Shown here: positions 1 through 8,642 of the stretch, piece after piece | How the letters are laid out: each line of letters begins with the position of its first letter | Numbering within the stretch: position 1 is the stretch's first letter | Assembly: GCA_030653175.1 (NCBI GenBank) | Contig: JAURZV010000079.1 | Coordinates: 122,073-186,072, forward strand | DNA length: 64,000 bases | Direction of reading: 5' to 3' | DNA from: Methylobacter sp. | Lineage (GTDB): Bacteria; Pseudomonadota; Gammaproteobacteria; Methylococcales; Methylomonadaceae | The notes under the pieces: model-generated | Seen by the model: only the letters and a program-made list of their open reading frames with translations | What the model was told of the DNA's origin: nothing | Databases searched by the model: none | Translations under genes and position numbers: made by a program

Positions 1-365
1 TTGACCAAGTTATCCGGCTTAAAGGGTTTTACAATATAGGACGTTATTCCCGCCATAATGGCTTCTTTTACCTTGTCTCCTTCAGATGAAGATGTCAGCA
101 TTATCCAGGGTGGGGTTTCTAATTTAGCATCGCCTTTTACAGCCTTAAACAAATCAAGCCCGCTCATTCCCGGCATGTTCCAGTCGCATACCACGATATT
201 AATCTTTACCTTCCTCATCATTAACATTGCTTCCTCCCCACCCGGCGCATCAAAAACATGGGTAAATCCGGCCTCTCGCAGAATAGCTTTGGTTAGTGTC
301 CGCATTGAGGCTGCATCGTCTACAATCAGAATTTTTTTCTGTAGCAATTCTTGTGATATTTCCAT
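1..365 (-). CDS. CheY-like response regulator receiver domain (3' end outside window)
   Basis: The reverse strand from the ATG at 365 stays open to the window edge and reads as a single receiver domain. It starts MEISQELLQKKILIVDDAAS, where IVDD holds the acidic pocket. The phospho-acceptor Asp lies in VVCDWNMPGMSGLDLF, the conserved Thr/Ser in MLTSSSE, and the conserved Lys in YIVKPFKP. All signature residues of a phosphorylatable CheY domain are therefore visible. No output domain is seen, but the C-terminal end runs off the window, so a stand-alone CheY-type protein or the N-terminus of a larger regulator are both possible. Nothing in the visible neighbours points to a specific kinase. Confidence 0.85.
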   Translation of the reverse strand, partial: MEISQELLQKKILIVDDAASMRTLTKAILREAGFTHVFDAPGGEEAMLMMRKVKINIVVCDWNMPGMSGLDLFKAVKGDAKLETPPWIMLTSSSEGDKVKEAIMAGITSYIVKPFKPDNLV

Positions 366-475
366 TCTTGTTCCAAATTACACTTATTATGAGCACTGCA
401 GTACTTAATTAAAGCATTTTACAAGAACTCAAGGTGCCCGACAAATAGAATGTAAAAATAATGTTAAGTAGTTCA

Positions 476-691
476 CTATTTACGAAAAAAAAGATTCACA
501 ATCAGCGTTAAGATGATACTGACAATAAGCATGGAGGCAATCGGGATAAACACAAACCGCCGCTCTCCCTCAATACGTATATCGCCGGGCAACCTGCCAA
601 ACCAGCTAATCAACCAGGGCGCATAACTAACAACAAGTCCGATAACCACCAAAATAACGCCAATCGCCGTCAATAACTTTCCGAGTGTCAT
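476..691 (-). CDS. DUF2905 family small membrane protein
   Basis: The 71-residue product has two hydrophobic helices (about residues 5-30 and 45-68) separated by a short loop containing WFGRLPGDIRIEGE. The LPGDI motif before a second transmembrane helix is the signature of DUF2905, a family of two-helix inner-membrane proteins of unknown function with this typical length. The start ATG at 691 lies about 145 bases from the divergent FAD-dependent dehydrogenase gene. No function can be assigned beyond membrane location. Confidence 0.8.
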   Translation of the reverse strand: MTLGKLLTAIGVILVVIGLVVSYAPWLISWFGRLPGDIRIEGERRFVFIPIASMLIVSIILTLIVNLFFRK

Positions 692-837
692 TTGCAGCCC
701 TCACTTCAACGTAAATTCACAATCATTATGCTCAGCTGACAAGAAAAGCCCCATTAAGGTAAAATAATAAGCATTATTTTACACTGCCGCCAGCAAAACA
801 GTCGGTTCTGTAACAGGAACCTATCGGAATACATTAC

Positions 838-2436
838 ATGTTGAGAATTACTGAACTTAAACTCCCCCTCGATCACCCGGAAAACATGCTCAAAACCGCC
901 ATACTTGATCGACTTGGCATCAGCACAGAAGAGCTCATCACTTATACAATATTCCGGCAAGGTTTTGACGCACGAAAACGCAATGCGATCTTGCTTGTTT
1001 ACACCGTTGATATTGAAACCACAAATGAACAGACGATCCTTAATCGCTTGCAAGACGACCCGCACATCTCTTTAACGCCGGACAGCACTTATCGTTTTGT
1101 AACCCAGGCGCCAAAAGATCCGGCGCAACGCCCCGTCATCATCGGCACCGGGCCTTGCGGGCTGTTTGCCGGGTTGATTCTGGCGCAAATGGGCTTTCGG
1201 CCGATCATTCTGGAACGGGGAAAAGAGGTGCGGGAACGCACCAAAGACACTTTCGGCCTTTGGCGCAAAGGCCTGTTTAACCCTGAGTCCAATGTGCAGT
1301 TTGGCGAAGGCGGCGCCGGTACTTTTTCCGATGGCAAGCTGCACACCCAAATCAAGGATCCGAATCACTACGGACGCAAAGTACTCACTGAGTTTGTCAA
1401 AGCCGGTGCGCCGCCTGAAATTCTCCAGGTCAGTAAGCCTCATATCGGTACATTCAGACTGGTAACCGTAGTGGAGCAGATACGCGCCGCTATCGAATCA
1501 TTAGGCGGCGAAATCCGTTTCCAAAGCAGGGTTGACGACATCATCATTGATGACGGACAGGTTCGCGGCGTGACCCTCGCCGGCGGTGAAACCATTAACA
1601 CTAATCATGTGTTGCTGGCGGTCGGACATAGTGCGCGCGACACCTTTAAAATGCTCTATGATCGAGGCGTTTATATTGAAGCCAAGCCTTTTTCCATCGG
1701 CTTTCGCATAGAACATCCGCAGTCATTGATCGACACATGCCGGTTTGGCAGCAATGCCGGTCATCCGTTACTGGGCGCTGCCGATTACAAGCTGGTGCAT
1801 CATTGTAGCAACGGACGCTCTGTGTACAGCTTTTGCATGTGTCCCGGCGGCGCCGTGGTGGCCGCCACCTCTGAGGCAGGGCATGTAGTCACCAACGGCA
1901 TGAGCCAATACTCGCGCAACGAGCGTAATGCCAACAGCGGCATTGTCGTCGGCATTACGCCTGACGATTATCCCGGCCATCCGTTGGCAGGCATCGACTT
2001 TCAACGCCGCCTGGAAGCGGGTGCCTTTAAATTGGGCGGGGAAACCTATGAGGCACCGGGGCAACTGGTTGGCGATTTTCTCGCCCAACGCCCCTCTTCG
2101 GCACTGGGGACGGTACAGCCCTCTTATACACCGGGCGTTCATTTATGCGATCTCAGCTCGGCTTTGCCGGATTACGCGATAGCTGCGATACGCGAAGCCA
2201 TCCCCGCTTTTGATAAAAAGATAAAGGGCTTTGCCATGAAGGATGCGGTATTGACGGGTGTCGAAACCCGCACCTCATCGCCTATTCGTATCAAACGCAA
2301 CGAGCATTACCAAAGCATGAATATCAAAGGGCTATATCCGGCAGGAGAAGGGGCGGGCTATGCAGGCGGGATTCTTTCTGCGGCGGTGGATGGCATCAAA
2401 GTTGCCGAGGCATTGGCTTTGGATATGAACCAATAA
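838..2436 (+). CDS. FAD-dependent dehydrogenase (COG2509-type NAD(P)/FAD oxidoreductase)
   Basis: The 532-residue protein has an N-terminal domain of about 95 residues, then a Rossmann FAD-binding motif PVIIGTGPCGLFAG (GxGxxG at residues 103-108) and a glycine-rich stretch FGEGGAGTFSDGKL typical of the COG2509 uncharacterised FAD-dependent dehydrogenases. Near the C-terminus, GLYPAGEGAGYAGGILSAAVDG is the second FAD-contacting segment of the same family, and CMCPGG with surrounding residues is also conserved there. The substrate is unknown; the N-terminal region resembles the small domain preceding the FAD domain in this family. It starts from an ATG at 838 and is monocistronic, with a divergent DUF2905 gene upstream and a convergent lipoprotein gene downstream. 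Confidence 0.85.
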   Translation: MLRITELKLPLDHPENMLKTAILDRLGISTEELITYTIFRQGFDARKRNAILLVYTVDIETTNEQTILNRLQDDPHISLTPDSTYRFVTQAPKDPAQRPVIIGTGPCGLFAGLILAQMGFRPIILERGKEVRERTKDTFGLWRKGLFNPESNVQFGEGGAGTFSDGKLHTQIKDPNHYGRKVLTEFVKAGAPPEILQVSKPHIGTFRLVTVVEQIRAAIESLGGEIRFQSRVDDIIIDDGQVRGVTLAGGETINTNHVLLAVGHSARDTFKMLYDRGVYIEAKPFSIGFRIEHPQSLIDTCRFGSNAGHPLLGAADYKLVHHCSNGRSVYSFCMCPGGAVVAATSEAGHVVTNGMSQYSRNERNANSGIVVGITPDDYPGHPLAGIDFQRRLEAGAFKLGGETYEAPGQLVGDFLAQRPSSALGTVQPSYTPGVHLCDLSSALPDYAIAAIREAIPAFDKKIKGFAMKDAVLTGVETRTSSPIRIKRNEHYQSMNIKGLYPAGEGAGYAGGILSAAVDGIKVAEALALDMNQ

Positions 2437-2511
2437 ACATTGTCATAAAGATACGCAGGAGGCACTTTAGACGAAGTCTCTCCTGCAATCGAAGTTACCC
2501 TAACCCTTAGC

Positions 2512-2865
2512 TCATTTCGAGCGCTTGGTGGTATTGAATACAAACGATGCAACAACACCGCGGTTGTCAAATTTAATAACCAGATCTTCGGTACTGCCGT
2601 CACTAAACAAACTGTAATAGTAGTTTCCGTAAGTCCATGTTTTCATGCCATTATCAAGACCGGTTCTCCAGGGAGCCCCAAACGTGGTATAGATGTCATT
2701 CTGGGTGGTTTCCCCTATCTTAATGGTTGAAACCTGACCTGCCGGGAACTCATGACCAACCGTAGCGCATCCTGAAGTCAACAGGAACATCATCACAACC
2801 AAGCCGCCTAAAGTTTTCCGTAGCAACCCTGCAAAGTGTGCTGAACCAAAAAAATCAATTTTCAT
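2512..2865 (-). CDS. BamE/SmpA-like outer-membrane lipoprotein
   Basis: The 117-residue protein has a lipoprotein signal: a positively charged start, hydrophobic stretch LGGLVVMMFLLTSG and lipobox cysteine (LLTSGC, about residue 33). The mature part contains STIKIGETTQNDIYTTFGAP followed by a tryptophan and tyrosine-rich strand, the V/IxxGxTxxDVxxxFGxP pattern of the SmpA/OmlA (BamE) fold. A good ribosome-binding site (GGAG) precedes the ATG at 2865. True BamE is essential in outer-membrane protein assembly, but many paralogous lipoproteins share this fold, so it is called BamE-like only. It is convergent with the FAD dehydrogenase gene. Confidence 0.75.
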   Translation of the reverse strand: MKIDFFGSAHFAGLLRKTLGGLVVMMFLLTSGCATVGHEFPAGQVSTIKIGETTQNDIYTTFGAPWRTGLDNGMKTWTYGNYYYSLFSDGSTEDLVIKFDNRGVVASFVFNTTKRSK

Positions 2866-2910
2866 ATTTACTCCTCATCCAGTTAAAAGCTATTGTGATA
2901 TTTAATTAAA

Positions 2911-5436
2911 TTATTGCTTCGCCTTTCTCAACCAATGCTCAAAAAACTGGCTTTCAGGCAATGGCTTGCTGAAATAATAGCCCTGATAGCAAAGGCATCC
3001 ATTTTGTTTTAAAAACTCCAGCTCCATTTTCGATTCAACACCTTCCGCAACAACACCCAGATTCATATGCCGGGCTATCGCAATAATGGTACCCACAAAA
3101 ACAGCATCGTCTTCATTTTTAGTAATATCCTCAACAAAGGATTTATCAATTTTTAACTGATCCACCGGCAAATGTTTTAGATAGCTCAACGAGGAATATC
3201 CCGTGCCAAAATCATCTATTGAAAAGGTATAGCCCAATTTTTTCAATTGCTTGATTTTATCGATAGCGGCATCGACATCATTCATCAACAGCCCTTCGGT
3301 AAATTCCAGCATGATTCTTGACGGACTTATCTGGTACTGCTTAACAAGCCTGCCAAGTATGCCCATAAAATCATCATGATAGAACTGCCTCGGACTGATA
3401 TTAATCGCCAAATGCGGCAAATGTACCTGCTGCTTATCCCACTGCCTAAGATGAATAAATGACTGCTCAAGCACCCATGTACCCACCGCCTGAATCAAAC
3501 CGCATTCTTCCGCAATAGGAATAAACTTATCGGGCGGAATAAAATCTTTTTTCGGGTGATTCCAGCGAATAAGGGCTTCTGCTCCCATAAGATTGCCGTA
3601 ATAATCAACTTGCGGCTGATAATACAAGGACAGCTGATTTTCATCCAGAGCCTGCCGCAGTTCTTTTTCGATCAGCATTCTTTCCATAACAGCTTCCTGC
3701 ATACTGTGCTGAAAAAACTGCAACATATTACGACCGCTTTCTTTAGCGCGATACATTGCCGTACCGGCCTGTTTAAGCAAATCGTCAGGCATGCCGAAGT
3801 GCTCCGAGAACATGGCAATACCGATACTGGAAGAAATATACAATTTGTGGTTCATTACCGAATAAACCTGGCAAATAGCCTGTTGCAGTTTTTCCGCAAT
3901 ATGCCGGGCTTCATTGCATGCCGGTTCTATTTGCTCGCTAAGTTCGGTCAAAATAACCACAAACTCATCGCTGCTGATACGGGCGACCGTATCGCAATCC
4001 CTGACGCCGATATTTAATCGATAGGCGACTTCCACCAGAACCCTGTCCCCGGCCGAATGCCCAAGGGTTTCATTAATATTCTTAAAATGATCAAGATCAA
4101 TAAAAAAAAGCGCGCCGTTCTTTCCTGATCTTCGGGTAATCGCCAACTCCTGCGCCAGACGATCATTTAATAAACGTCGATTGGGCAGATCCGTTAAAGG
4201 ATCATAAAAAGCCAGTCGCTTGATTTCTTCTTCATCATTTTTTAATTGGCTGATATCGCTAAAAATAGCCGCGTAATTACTTATCTCATTGGTTTCATCA
4301 TCCCGGATTTCGGTAATGGTCAGCAATTCGGGATAAATTTCACCATTTTTGCGCCGATTCCAGATTTCACCTTGCCAGAAACCGTATTTATTGATTTTTT
4401 CCCACATCGCATAATAAAACTTTTTATCATGCCGCCCGGAACTGATAATGGCGGGGGTTTTACCGATAACTTCCTCTTCCGTATAGCCGGTAATTCGGGT
4501 AAAACCGGCGTTACAGGTCTGAATGACTATATATTTATCGGTAGTGATAACACCTTCCTGGGCATTATCGATAATCTTTTTAGCTAAACCCAAGCTCTTT
4601 AACGAGTCTCTTAACATTGCATCTCTATGTGCCAGGGACTCTTTAAGCTCTTCAACATAAGTACTGCGAAATCCCGCCAATATGTCAGTCAAATTGATAA
4701 TCCCGATTAAATTATTTTTATTGTCACTTACACCAAGATGCCTAAAACCGTTTAGAAGCATAATTTTCTTGGCTTGATAAAGGCTTTCGTGCTCATTAAC
4801 GGTAACCAGATCCCTGCTTGCATAATCCGCAACAATTGGATTCAGCATTAAAGAAGCCAGCGCCTTGACCACATCCCGCTCAGTCAGAATACCGACTGAT
4901 TCATCGGGAAATTCAACTCTTATCGCATCCGAATGCGAAGAATGCATAAGCTTGCTCGCTTGTGCCATGTTCTGCGTTGACTTGATAATCGGCGGAATAG
5001 GTTTTAATACACTGCCCGCCGTTTTTAACACCAGGAAAAACTCAAAATTGTGTTTTTTGACCACATCAGTTTGAGAAATGATGCCCTGACACTTGCCCTG
5101 ATCATCGATGACAACATAATGGCGAACGCCATCTTTTTTAAATTTAAGCGAAACTTCTTCCAAGCTCACATTTTCATTAACACAGATAACCGGGCTGCTC
5201 ATGCCCTCGGAAACAGGCTTGGAACGTGCATCAGGCGACGAGAAGTCAAATTTCAATACATCCCTTTCAGTCCAGATACCAATGATTTCATCACCAACTG
5301 CAATCAAAATAGCGCTACAATTTCGCTCCGCCATTTTGACGGCAGCGTCGTGCATCGTCTCATCGGGTAAGCAGGTCAATAAACTGGTTTGGGTAATATC
5401 CTTTATTGAAATAGCATTTAAATCCAAATTGCTCAT
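2911..5436 (-). CDS. Four-CBS, PAS, GGDEF and EAL domain signalling protein
   Basis: A soluble cyclic-di-GMP signalling protein of about 841 residues. Four CBS motifs span roughly residues 10-270 (repeated pattern GI-x-TERDVVKA and GIISQTDVV), followed by a PAS domain (about 285-405, ITGYTEEEVIGKTPAIISSG), GGDEF (about 410-575) and EAL (about 590-835). The GGDEF signature reads SSDEF, so diguanylate cyclase activity is doubtful, while EAL (GAEALIRWNHP), the DDFGTGYSSLSYL motif and the lysine in LKIDKSF are intact, supporting phosphodiesterase activity. CBS domains suggest sensing of adenosyl nucleotides. The frame extends seven codons upstream to 5457, but AGGGG seven bases before the ATG at 5436 favours that start. 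Confidence 0.9.
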   Translation of the reverse strand: MSNLDLNAISIKDITQTSLLTCLPDETMHDAAVKMAERNCSAILIAVGDEIIGIWTERDVLKFDFSSPDARSKPVSEGMSSPVICVNENVSLEEVSLKFKKDGVRHYVVIDDQGKCQGIISQTDVVKKHNFEFFLVLKTAGSVLKPIPPIIKSTQNMAQASKLMHSSHSDAIRVEFPDESVGILTERDVVKALASLMLNPIVADYASRDLVTVNEHESLYQAKKIMLLNGFRHLGVSDNKNNLIGIINLTDILAGFRSTYVEELKESLAHRDAMLRDSLKSLGLAKKIIDNAQEGVITTDKYIVIQTCNAGFTRITGYTEEEVIGKTPAIISSGRHDKKFYYAMWEKINKYGFWQGEIWNRRKNGEIYPELLTITEIRDDETNEISNYAAIFSDISQLKNDEEEIKRLAFYDPLTDLPNRRLLNDRLAQELAITRRSGKNGALFFIDLDHFKNINETLGHSAGDRVLVEVAYRLNIGVRDCDTVARISSDEFVVILTELSEQIEPACNEARHIAEKLQQAICQVYSVMNHKLYISSSIGIAMFSEHFGMPDDLLKQAGTAMYRAKESGRNMLQFFQHSMQEAVMERMLIEKELRQALDENQLSLYYQPQVDYYGNLMGAEALIRWNHPKKDFIPPDKFIPIAEECGLIQAVGTWVLEQSFIHLRQWDKQQVHLPHLAINISPRQFYHDDFMGILGRLVKQYQISPSRIMLEFTEGLLMNDVDAAIDKIKQLKKLGYTFSIDDFGTGYSSLSYLKHLPVDQLKIDKSFVEDITKNEDDAVFVGTIIAIARHMNLGVVAEGVESKMELEFLKQNGCLCYQGYYFSKPLPESQFFEHWLRKAKQ

Positions 5437-5719
5437 GTATCCCCTATGTGTACGCATTAGCTGACGAATAATATCATCAAGCCGCTATTAACTAAAATTT
5501 AGCCTCACTAAAACGCCAGATAAATTATCAACTACAAACCAGTTAAATAACCGTCTTAAGTTATTTCCCCAGGATTCGCTATTAGCCTAAAGATAGGTTC
5601 AACCATCAATAAATCCCAAGCAAATCTGGCATTAAAAGTCCGTTCAAATTAAAATAATCGTCTTCTTATTGAGCGCATTCAATAAACGTAGCGCGACCTC
5701 CAAACCTGACGGACTTTTA

Positions 5720-6628
5720 ATGACTGATTATAAACTGACACACCTTAAACAGCTGGAAGCTGAAAGTATTCATATTATTCGTGAAGTTGCAGCCGAATTT
5801 GAACGTCCGGTGATGTTGTATTCGGTCGGCAAAGACTCTGCCGTCATGTTGCATTTGACCATGAAAGCCTTTTATCCCGGCAAACCGCCTTTTCCGTTGC
5901 TGCATGTGGATACCACCTGGAAGTTCAAGGAAATGATCGAGTTTCGCGACCAAATGGTCAAGCAACTGGGACTTGAGTTGCTGATTCATATCAATCGGGA
6001 CGGCGTAGATCAAGGCATCGGCCCTTTTACGCACGGCAGTAAAAAACACACCGACGTGATGAAAACCGACAGCCTCAAGCAGGCGCTGGATAAATACCAG
6101 TTTGATGCGGCTTTCGGCGGTGCACGGCGCGACGAGGAAAAATCGCGCGCCAAGGAACGGGTCTATTCGTTCCGCGACAAGAATCATCGTTGGGACCCCA
6201 AAAACCAGCGCCCTGAATTATGGAACATCTACAACGGCAAAATAGACAAAGGCGAGAGCATTCGGGTCTTCCCGCTGTCCAACTGGACGGAGCTGGACAT
6301 CTGGCAATACATCCATCTGGAAAACATCCCCATCGTGCCGCTGTATTTTGCCAAAAAACGCCCTGTCGTTAACCGCGACGGCATGTTAATCATGGTTGAT
6401 GACGAGCGTATGCCGATAGAGCCTGATGAAAAAGTTGAAATGAAAATGGTGCGTTTCCGAACTTTAGGCTGTTATCCGTTGACCGGCGCAGTTGAATCAA
6501 CCGCAACGACGCTGCCGGAAATCATTCAGGAAATGCTGTTAACCACAACCTCAGAACGCCAGGGACGGTTGATAGACCACGACCAATCCGGTTCTATGGA
6601 ACAGAAAAAGCGCGAGGGTTACTTCTAA
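5720..6628 (+). CDS. cysD: Sulfate adenylyltransferase subunit 2
   Basis: CysD is the small, PP-loop ATP pyrophosphatase subunit of ATP sulfurylase, which makes adenosine 5'-phosphosulfate from sulfate and ATP with the GTPase CysN. From the ATG at 5720 it is 302 residues, the length of E. coli CysD. The PP-loop motif [11 protein letters not shown] lies near residue 37; [25 protein letters not shown] and YFAKKRPVV are conserved CysD blocks, and [12 protein letters not shown] is the usual C-terminal motif. The open frame extends upstream to a TTG at 5669 but homology starts with MTDYKLTHL. cysN follows after a 166-base spacer packed with hairpins. Confidence 0.95.
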   Translation: MTDYKLTHLKQLEAESIHIIREVAAEFERPVMLYSVGKDSAVMLHLTMKAFYPGKPPFPLLHVDTTWKFKEMIEFRDQMVKQLGLELLIHINRDGVDQGIGPFTHGSKKHTDVMKTDSLKQALDKYQFDAAFGGARRDEEKSRAKERVYSFRDKNHRWDPKNQRPELWNIYNGKIDKGESIRVFPLSNWTELDIWQYIHLENIPIVPLYFAKKRPVVNRDGMLIMVDDERMPIEPDEKVEMKMVRFRTLGCYPLTGAVESTATTLPEIIQEMLLTTTSERQGRLIDHDQSGSMEQKKREGYF

Positions 6629-6646
6629 CAACACCGATCTTGTCCT

Positions 6647-6745
6647 GGTTCCCACGGGCTCCGTGGGAACCCCGTACAGTCCGCGCTGCGGACTGTACGG
6701 GGCGCAGCGCGCCTCAACTGCATTCCCACGCGGCGCGTGGGAATG
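6647..6745. repeat. Cluster of three GC-rich palindromes between cysD and cysN
   Basis: Three adjacent inverted repeats occur: 6647-6671 (stem GGTTCCCACGG), 6671-6701 (stem CCCGTACAGTCCGC with its complement) and 6721-6745 (CATTCCCACG with its complement). The outer two share the TTCCCACG core in related but not identical versions. They are intergenic within what should be one transcript, so they could modulate the cysD/cysN ratio, or may simply be dispersed repeats. Confidence 0.8.
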
Positions 6746-6761
6746 AGGAGTCTACGACATT

Positions 6762-6790
6762 TGAACCTTTAACCTTTAACCTTTAACCTA
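6762..6790 (+). repeat. Short tandem 7-mer CCTTTAA directly before cysN
   Basis: AACCTTT is repeated in tandem a little over three times immediately upstream of the cysN start at 6795. No Shine-Dalgarno sequence is evident between the repeat and the ATG. A slippage-prone tract in this position could change spacing in the translation-initiation region. Confidence 0.6.
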
Positions 6791-6794
6791 ACTT

Positions 6795-8420
6795 ATGTCC
6801 CACCAATCCGATTTAATCAGTACCGATATAGACGCTTATTTGGCGCAACATGAACGCAAGGAATTATTGCGCTTTTTAACCTGCGGCAATGTCGACGACG
6901 GCAAAAGCACGCTGATCGGCCGCCTGCTGCACGACTCAAAAATGATCTATGAAGATCAACTGGCCGCGGTTCAGGCCGACAGCGTCAAATCAGGCACCAC
7001 CGGCGCAGGCAAGATCGACCTGGCCTTGCTGGTTGACGGCCTGCAAGCCGAACGCGAACAAGGCATCACCATTGACGTGGCATATCGTTATTTTTCTACC
7101 GCCACGCGCAAATTTATTATTGCCGACACACCGGGACACGAGCAGTACACCCGCAATATGGCGACCGGTGCGTCAACCTGCGATTTGGCAATTATCCTGA
7201 TTGATGCCCGTTACGGCGTGCAAACCCAGACCAAACGGCACAGCTTTATCGCGTCGTTACTGGGCATTCATCACATTATCGTCGCCGTCAATAAAATGGA
7301 TTTGGCTGAGTACAGCGAAGCAACCTTTGACAAAATCAAACAGGATTATCTGCACTTCACAGAAACGCTGGCTTTACAGGACATCACCTTTATCCCGATG
7401 TCGGCGCTGGACGGCGACAATGTAGTCAATCCCAGCGAACATATGCCCTGGTTTACCGGCATGCCGTTAATGGAAGCGCTCAACAGCATCGAAATCGCCA
7501 ATGACCGCAATTTCAGCGATGCCCGTTTTCCGGTTCAATACGTCAACCGCCCCAACCTCGATTTTCGCGGTTTTTGCGGCACGGTAGCTTCCGGCATTTT
7601 CCGCAAAGGCGATCTGATTACCGCCCTGCCCTCAGGCAAAAGCAGCAAAATCAAGTCCATCGTGACCTATGACGGCGAACTGGAGCAGGCTTTTCCACCG
7701 ATGGCCGTCACCTTAACGCTGGAAGACGAGATCGACATCAGCCGCGGCGATATGCTGGTCGGCAGCGAGCAAACTCCGCCAACCGTCTCGGACAAATTCA
7801 AAGCCACTATCGTCTGGATGGCTGAAAATGCCCTGGCGCCGGGTCGGCAATACATTATCAAGCTGGCGACGCGCAGCGTGTCGGGTTCTGTCACGATGAT
7901 TCATCATAGAATCGACGTCAACACTCTCGAACACCATGACGCTACCGAATTGCAATTAAATGAGATCGGTTCCTGCACGGTTTCAGTGAACGCGCCGGTG
8001 GTGTTTGATCCGTACAAAAGCCACAAAGGCACCGGCGCTTTCATTATCATAGACCGCCTGACCAACGGCACCGTCGGTGCGGGTATGATTACCGGCGGCA
8101 CCGATGAAGAAAGCCTGCAACCGGTCAGCCCCGAAGAACGCGCCGCACGCTTTAGCCAAACGGCGACAGCGATTGCCCTGACCGGCTCAGCCGGCAGGGA
8201 AACCGCTTACCAACTGGAACGGAAATTATTTGATAATGGCCATGCAGCGACCGTTTTAGAGACCCAAAATACATCGCTGATAGCCGCCGTCAAAAATGCC
8301 GGATTGATTTGTTTATGCGTCAATGACAGCGCCAATCTGGCGGATATTGGTTTTGATAGCGATACGCAGGCTTTGGATGATATTTACAGTGCGCTGAAAG
8401 ATCAAAAGATTATCTATTAG
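6795..8420 (+). CDS. cysN: Sulfate adenylyltransferase subunit 1 (GTPase) with degenerate APS-kinase-like tail
   Basis: CysN is the GTPase subunit of ATP sulfurylase; GTP hydrolysis drives APS synthesis by CysD. The EF-Tu-like G domain shows GNVDDGKST (31-39), [12 protein letters not shown] and NKMD, followed by the beta-barrel domains; the usual core ends near residue 435. The product is 541 residues against about 475 in E. coli. The extra 106 residues resemble the first half of CysC (APS kinase) as fused in NodQ/CysNC proteins: [12 protein letters not shown], then [17 protein letters not shown] and NAGLICLCV. However the P-loop GLSGSGKST is reduced to GSAGRET with no lysine, and the DGDN-RxxLNxDL region is missing. 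APS kinase activity is therefore not expected. Confidence 0.95.
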   Translation: MSHQSDLISTDIDAYLAQHERKELLRFLTCGNVDDGKSTLIGRLLHDSKMIYEDQLAAVQADSVKSGTTGAGKIDLALLVDGLQAEREQGITIDVAYRYFSTATRKFIIADTPGHEQYTRNMATGASTCDLAIILIDARYGVQTQTKRHSFIASLLGIHHIIVAVNKMDLAEYSEATFDKIKQDYLHFTETLALQDITFIPMSALDGDNVVNPSEHMPWFTGMPLMEALNSIEIANDRNFSDARFPVQYVNRPNLDFRGFCGTVASGIFRKGDLITALPSGKSSKIKSIVTYDGELEQAFPPMAVTLTLEDEIDISRGDMLVGSEQTPPTVSDKFKATIVWMAENALAPGRQYIIKLATRSVSGSVTMIHHRIDVNTLEHHDATELQLNEIGSCTVSVNAPVVFDPYKSHKGTGAFIIIDRLTNGTVGAGMITGGTDEESLQPVSPEERAARFSQTATAIALTGSAGRETAYQLERKLFDNGHAATVLETQNTSLIAAVKNAGLICLCVNDSANLADIGFDSDTQALDDIYSALKDQKIIY

Positions 8421-8432
8421 AATCGCGGTGTA

Positions 8433-8505
8433 GGGGCAGGTCTTGTACCTGCCCTTTTAGCCTCCGCCACATCATCAGGGCAACCACAAGGGATTGCCCC
8501 TACAA
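8433..8505. terminator. Hairpin pair downstream of cysN, possible terminator
   Basis: At 8433-8457 the stem GGGCAGGT pairs across a five-base loop with ACCTGCCC and is followed by TTTT, so it can act as a factor-independent terminator for the cysDN transcript. A second inverted repeat (GGGCAA ... TTGCCC, about 8479-8499) follows. Both resemble dispersed intergenic palindromes, so the terminator role is likely but not certain. Confidence 0.55.
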
Positions 8506-8642
8506 AATTCATTTATTTTCTTAATTTGTCCTCATTTTAGCGAGAAAATCAATTCTGACATTGATATAAGATGATGTAAGATAAAAATATTGCAGTCAAT
8601 CCGTCAACCAAAAGCCACAAGCCTGAAAACCACTACCTTAAA

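Noticed and set aside
58..408. 116-codon plus-strand frame
   Set aside because: It is antisense to a clear CheY receiver domain on the minus strand.
6647..6745. CRISPR array
   Set aside because: The three hairpins are not identical units separated by equal spacers; no cas genes are present.
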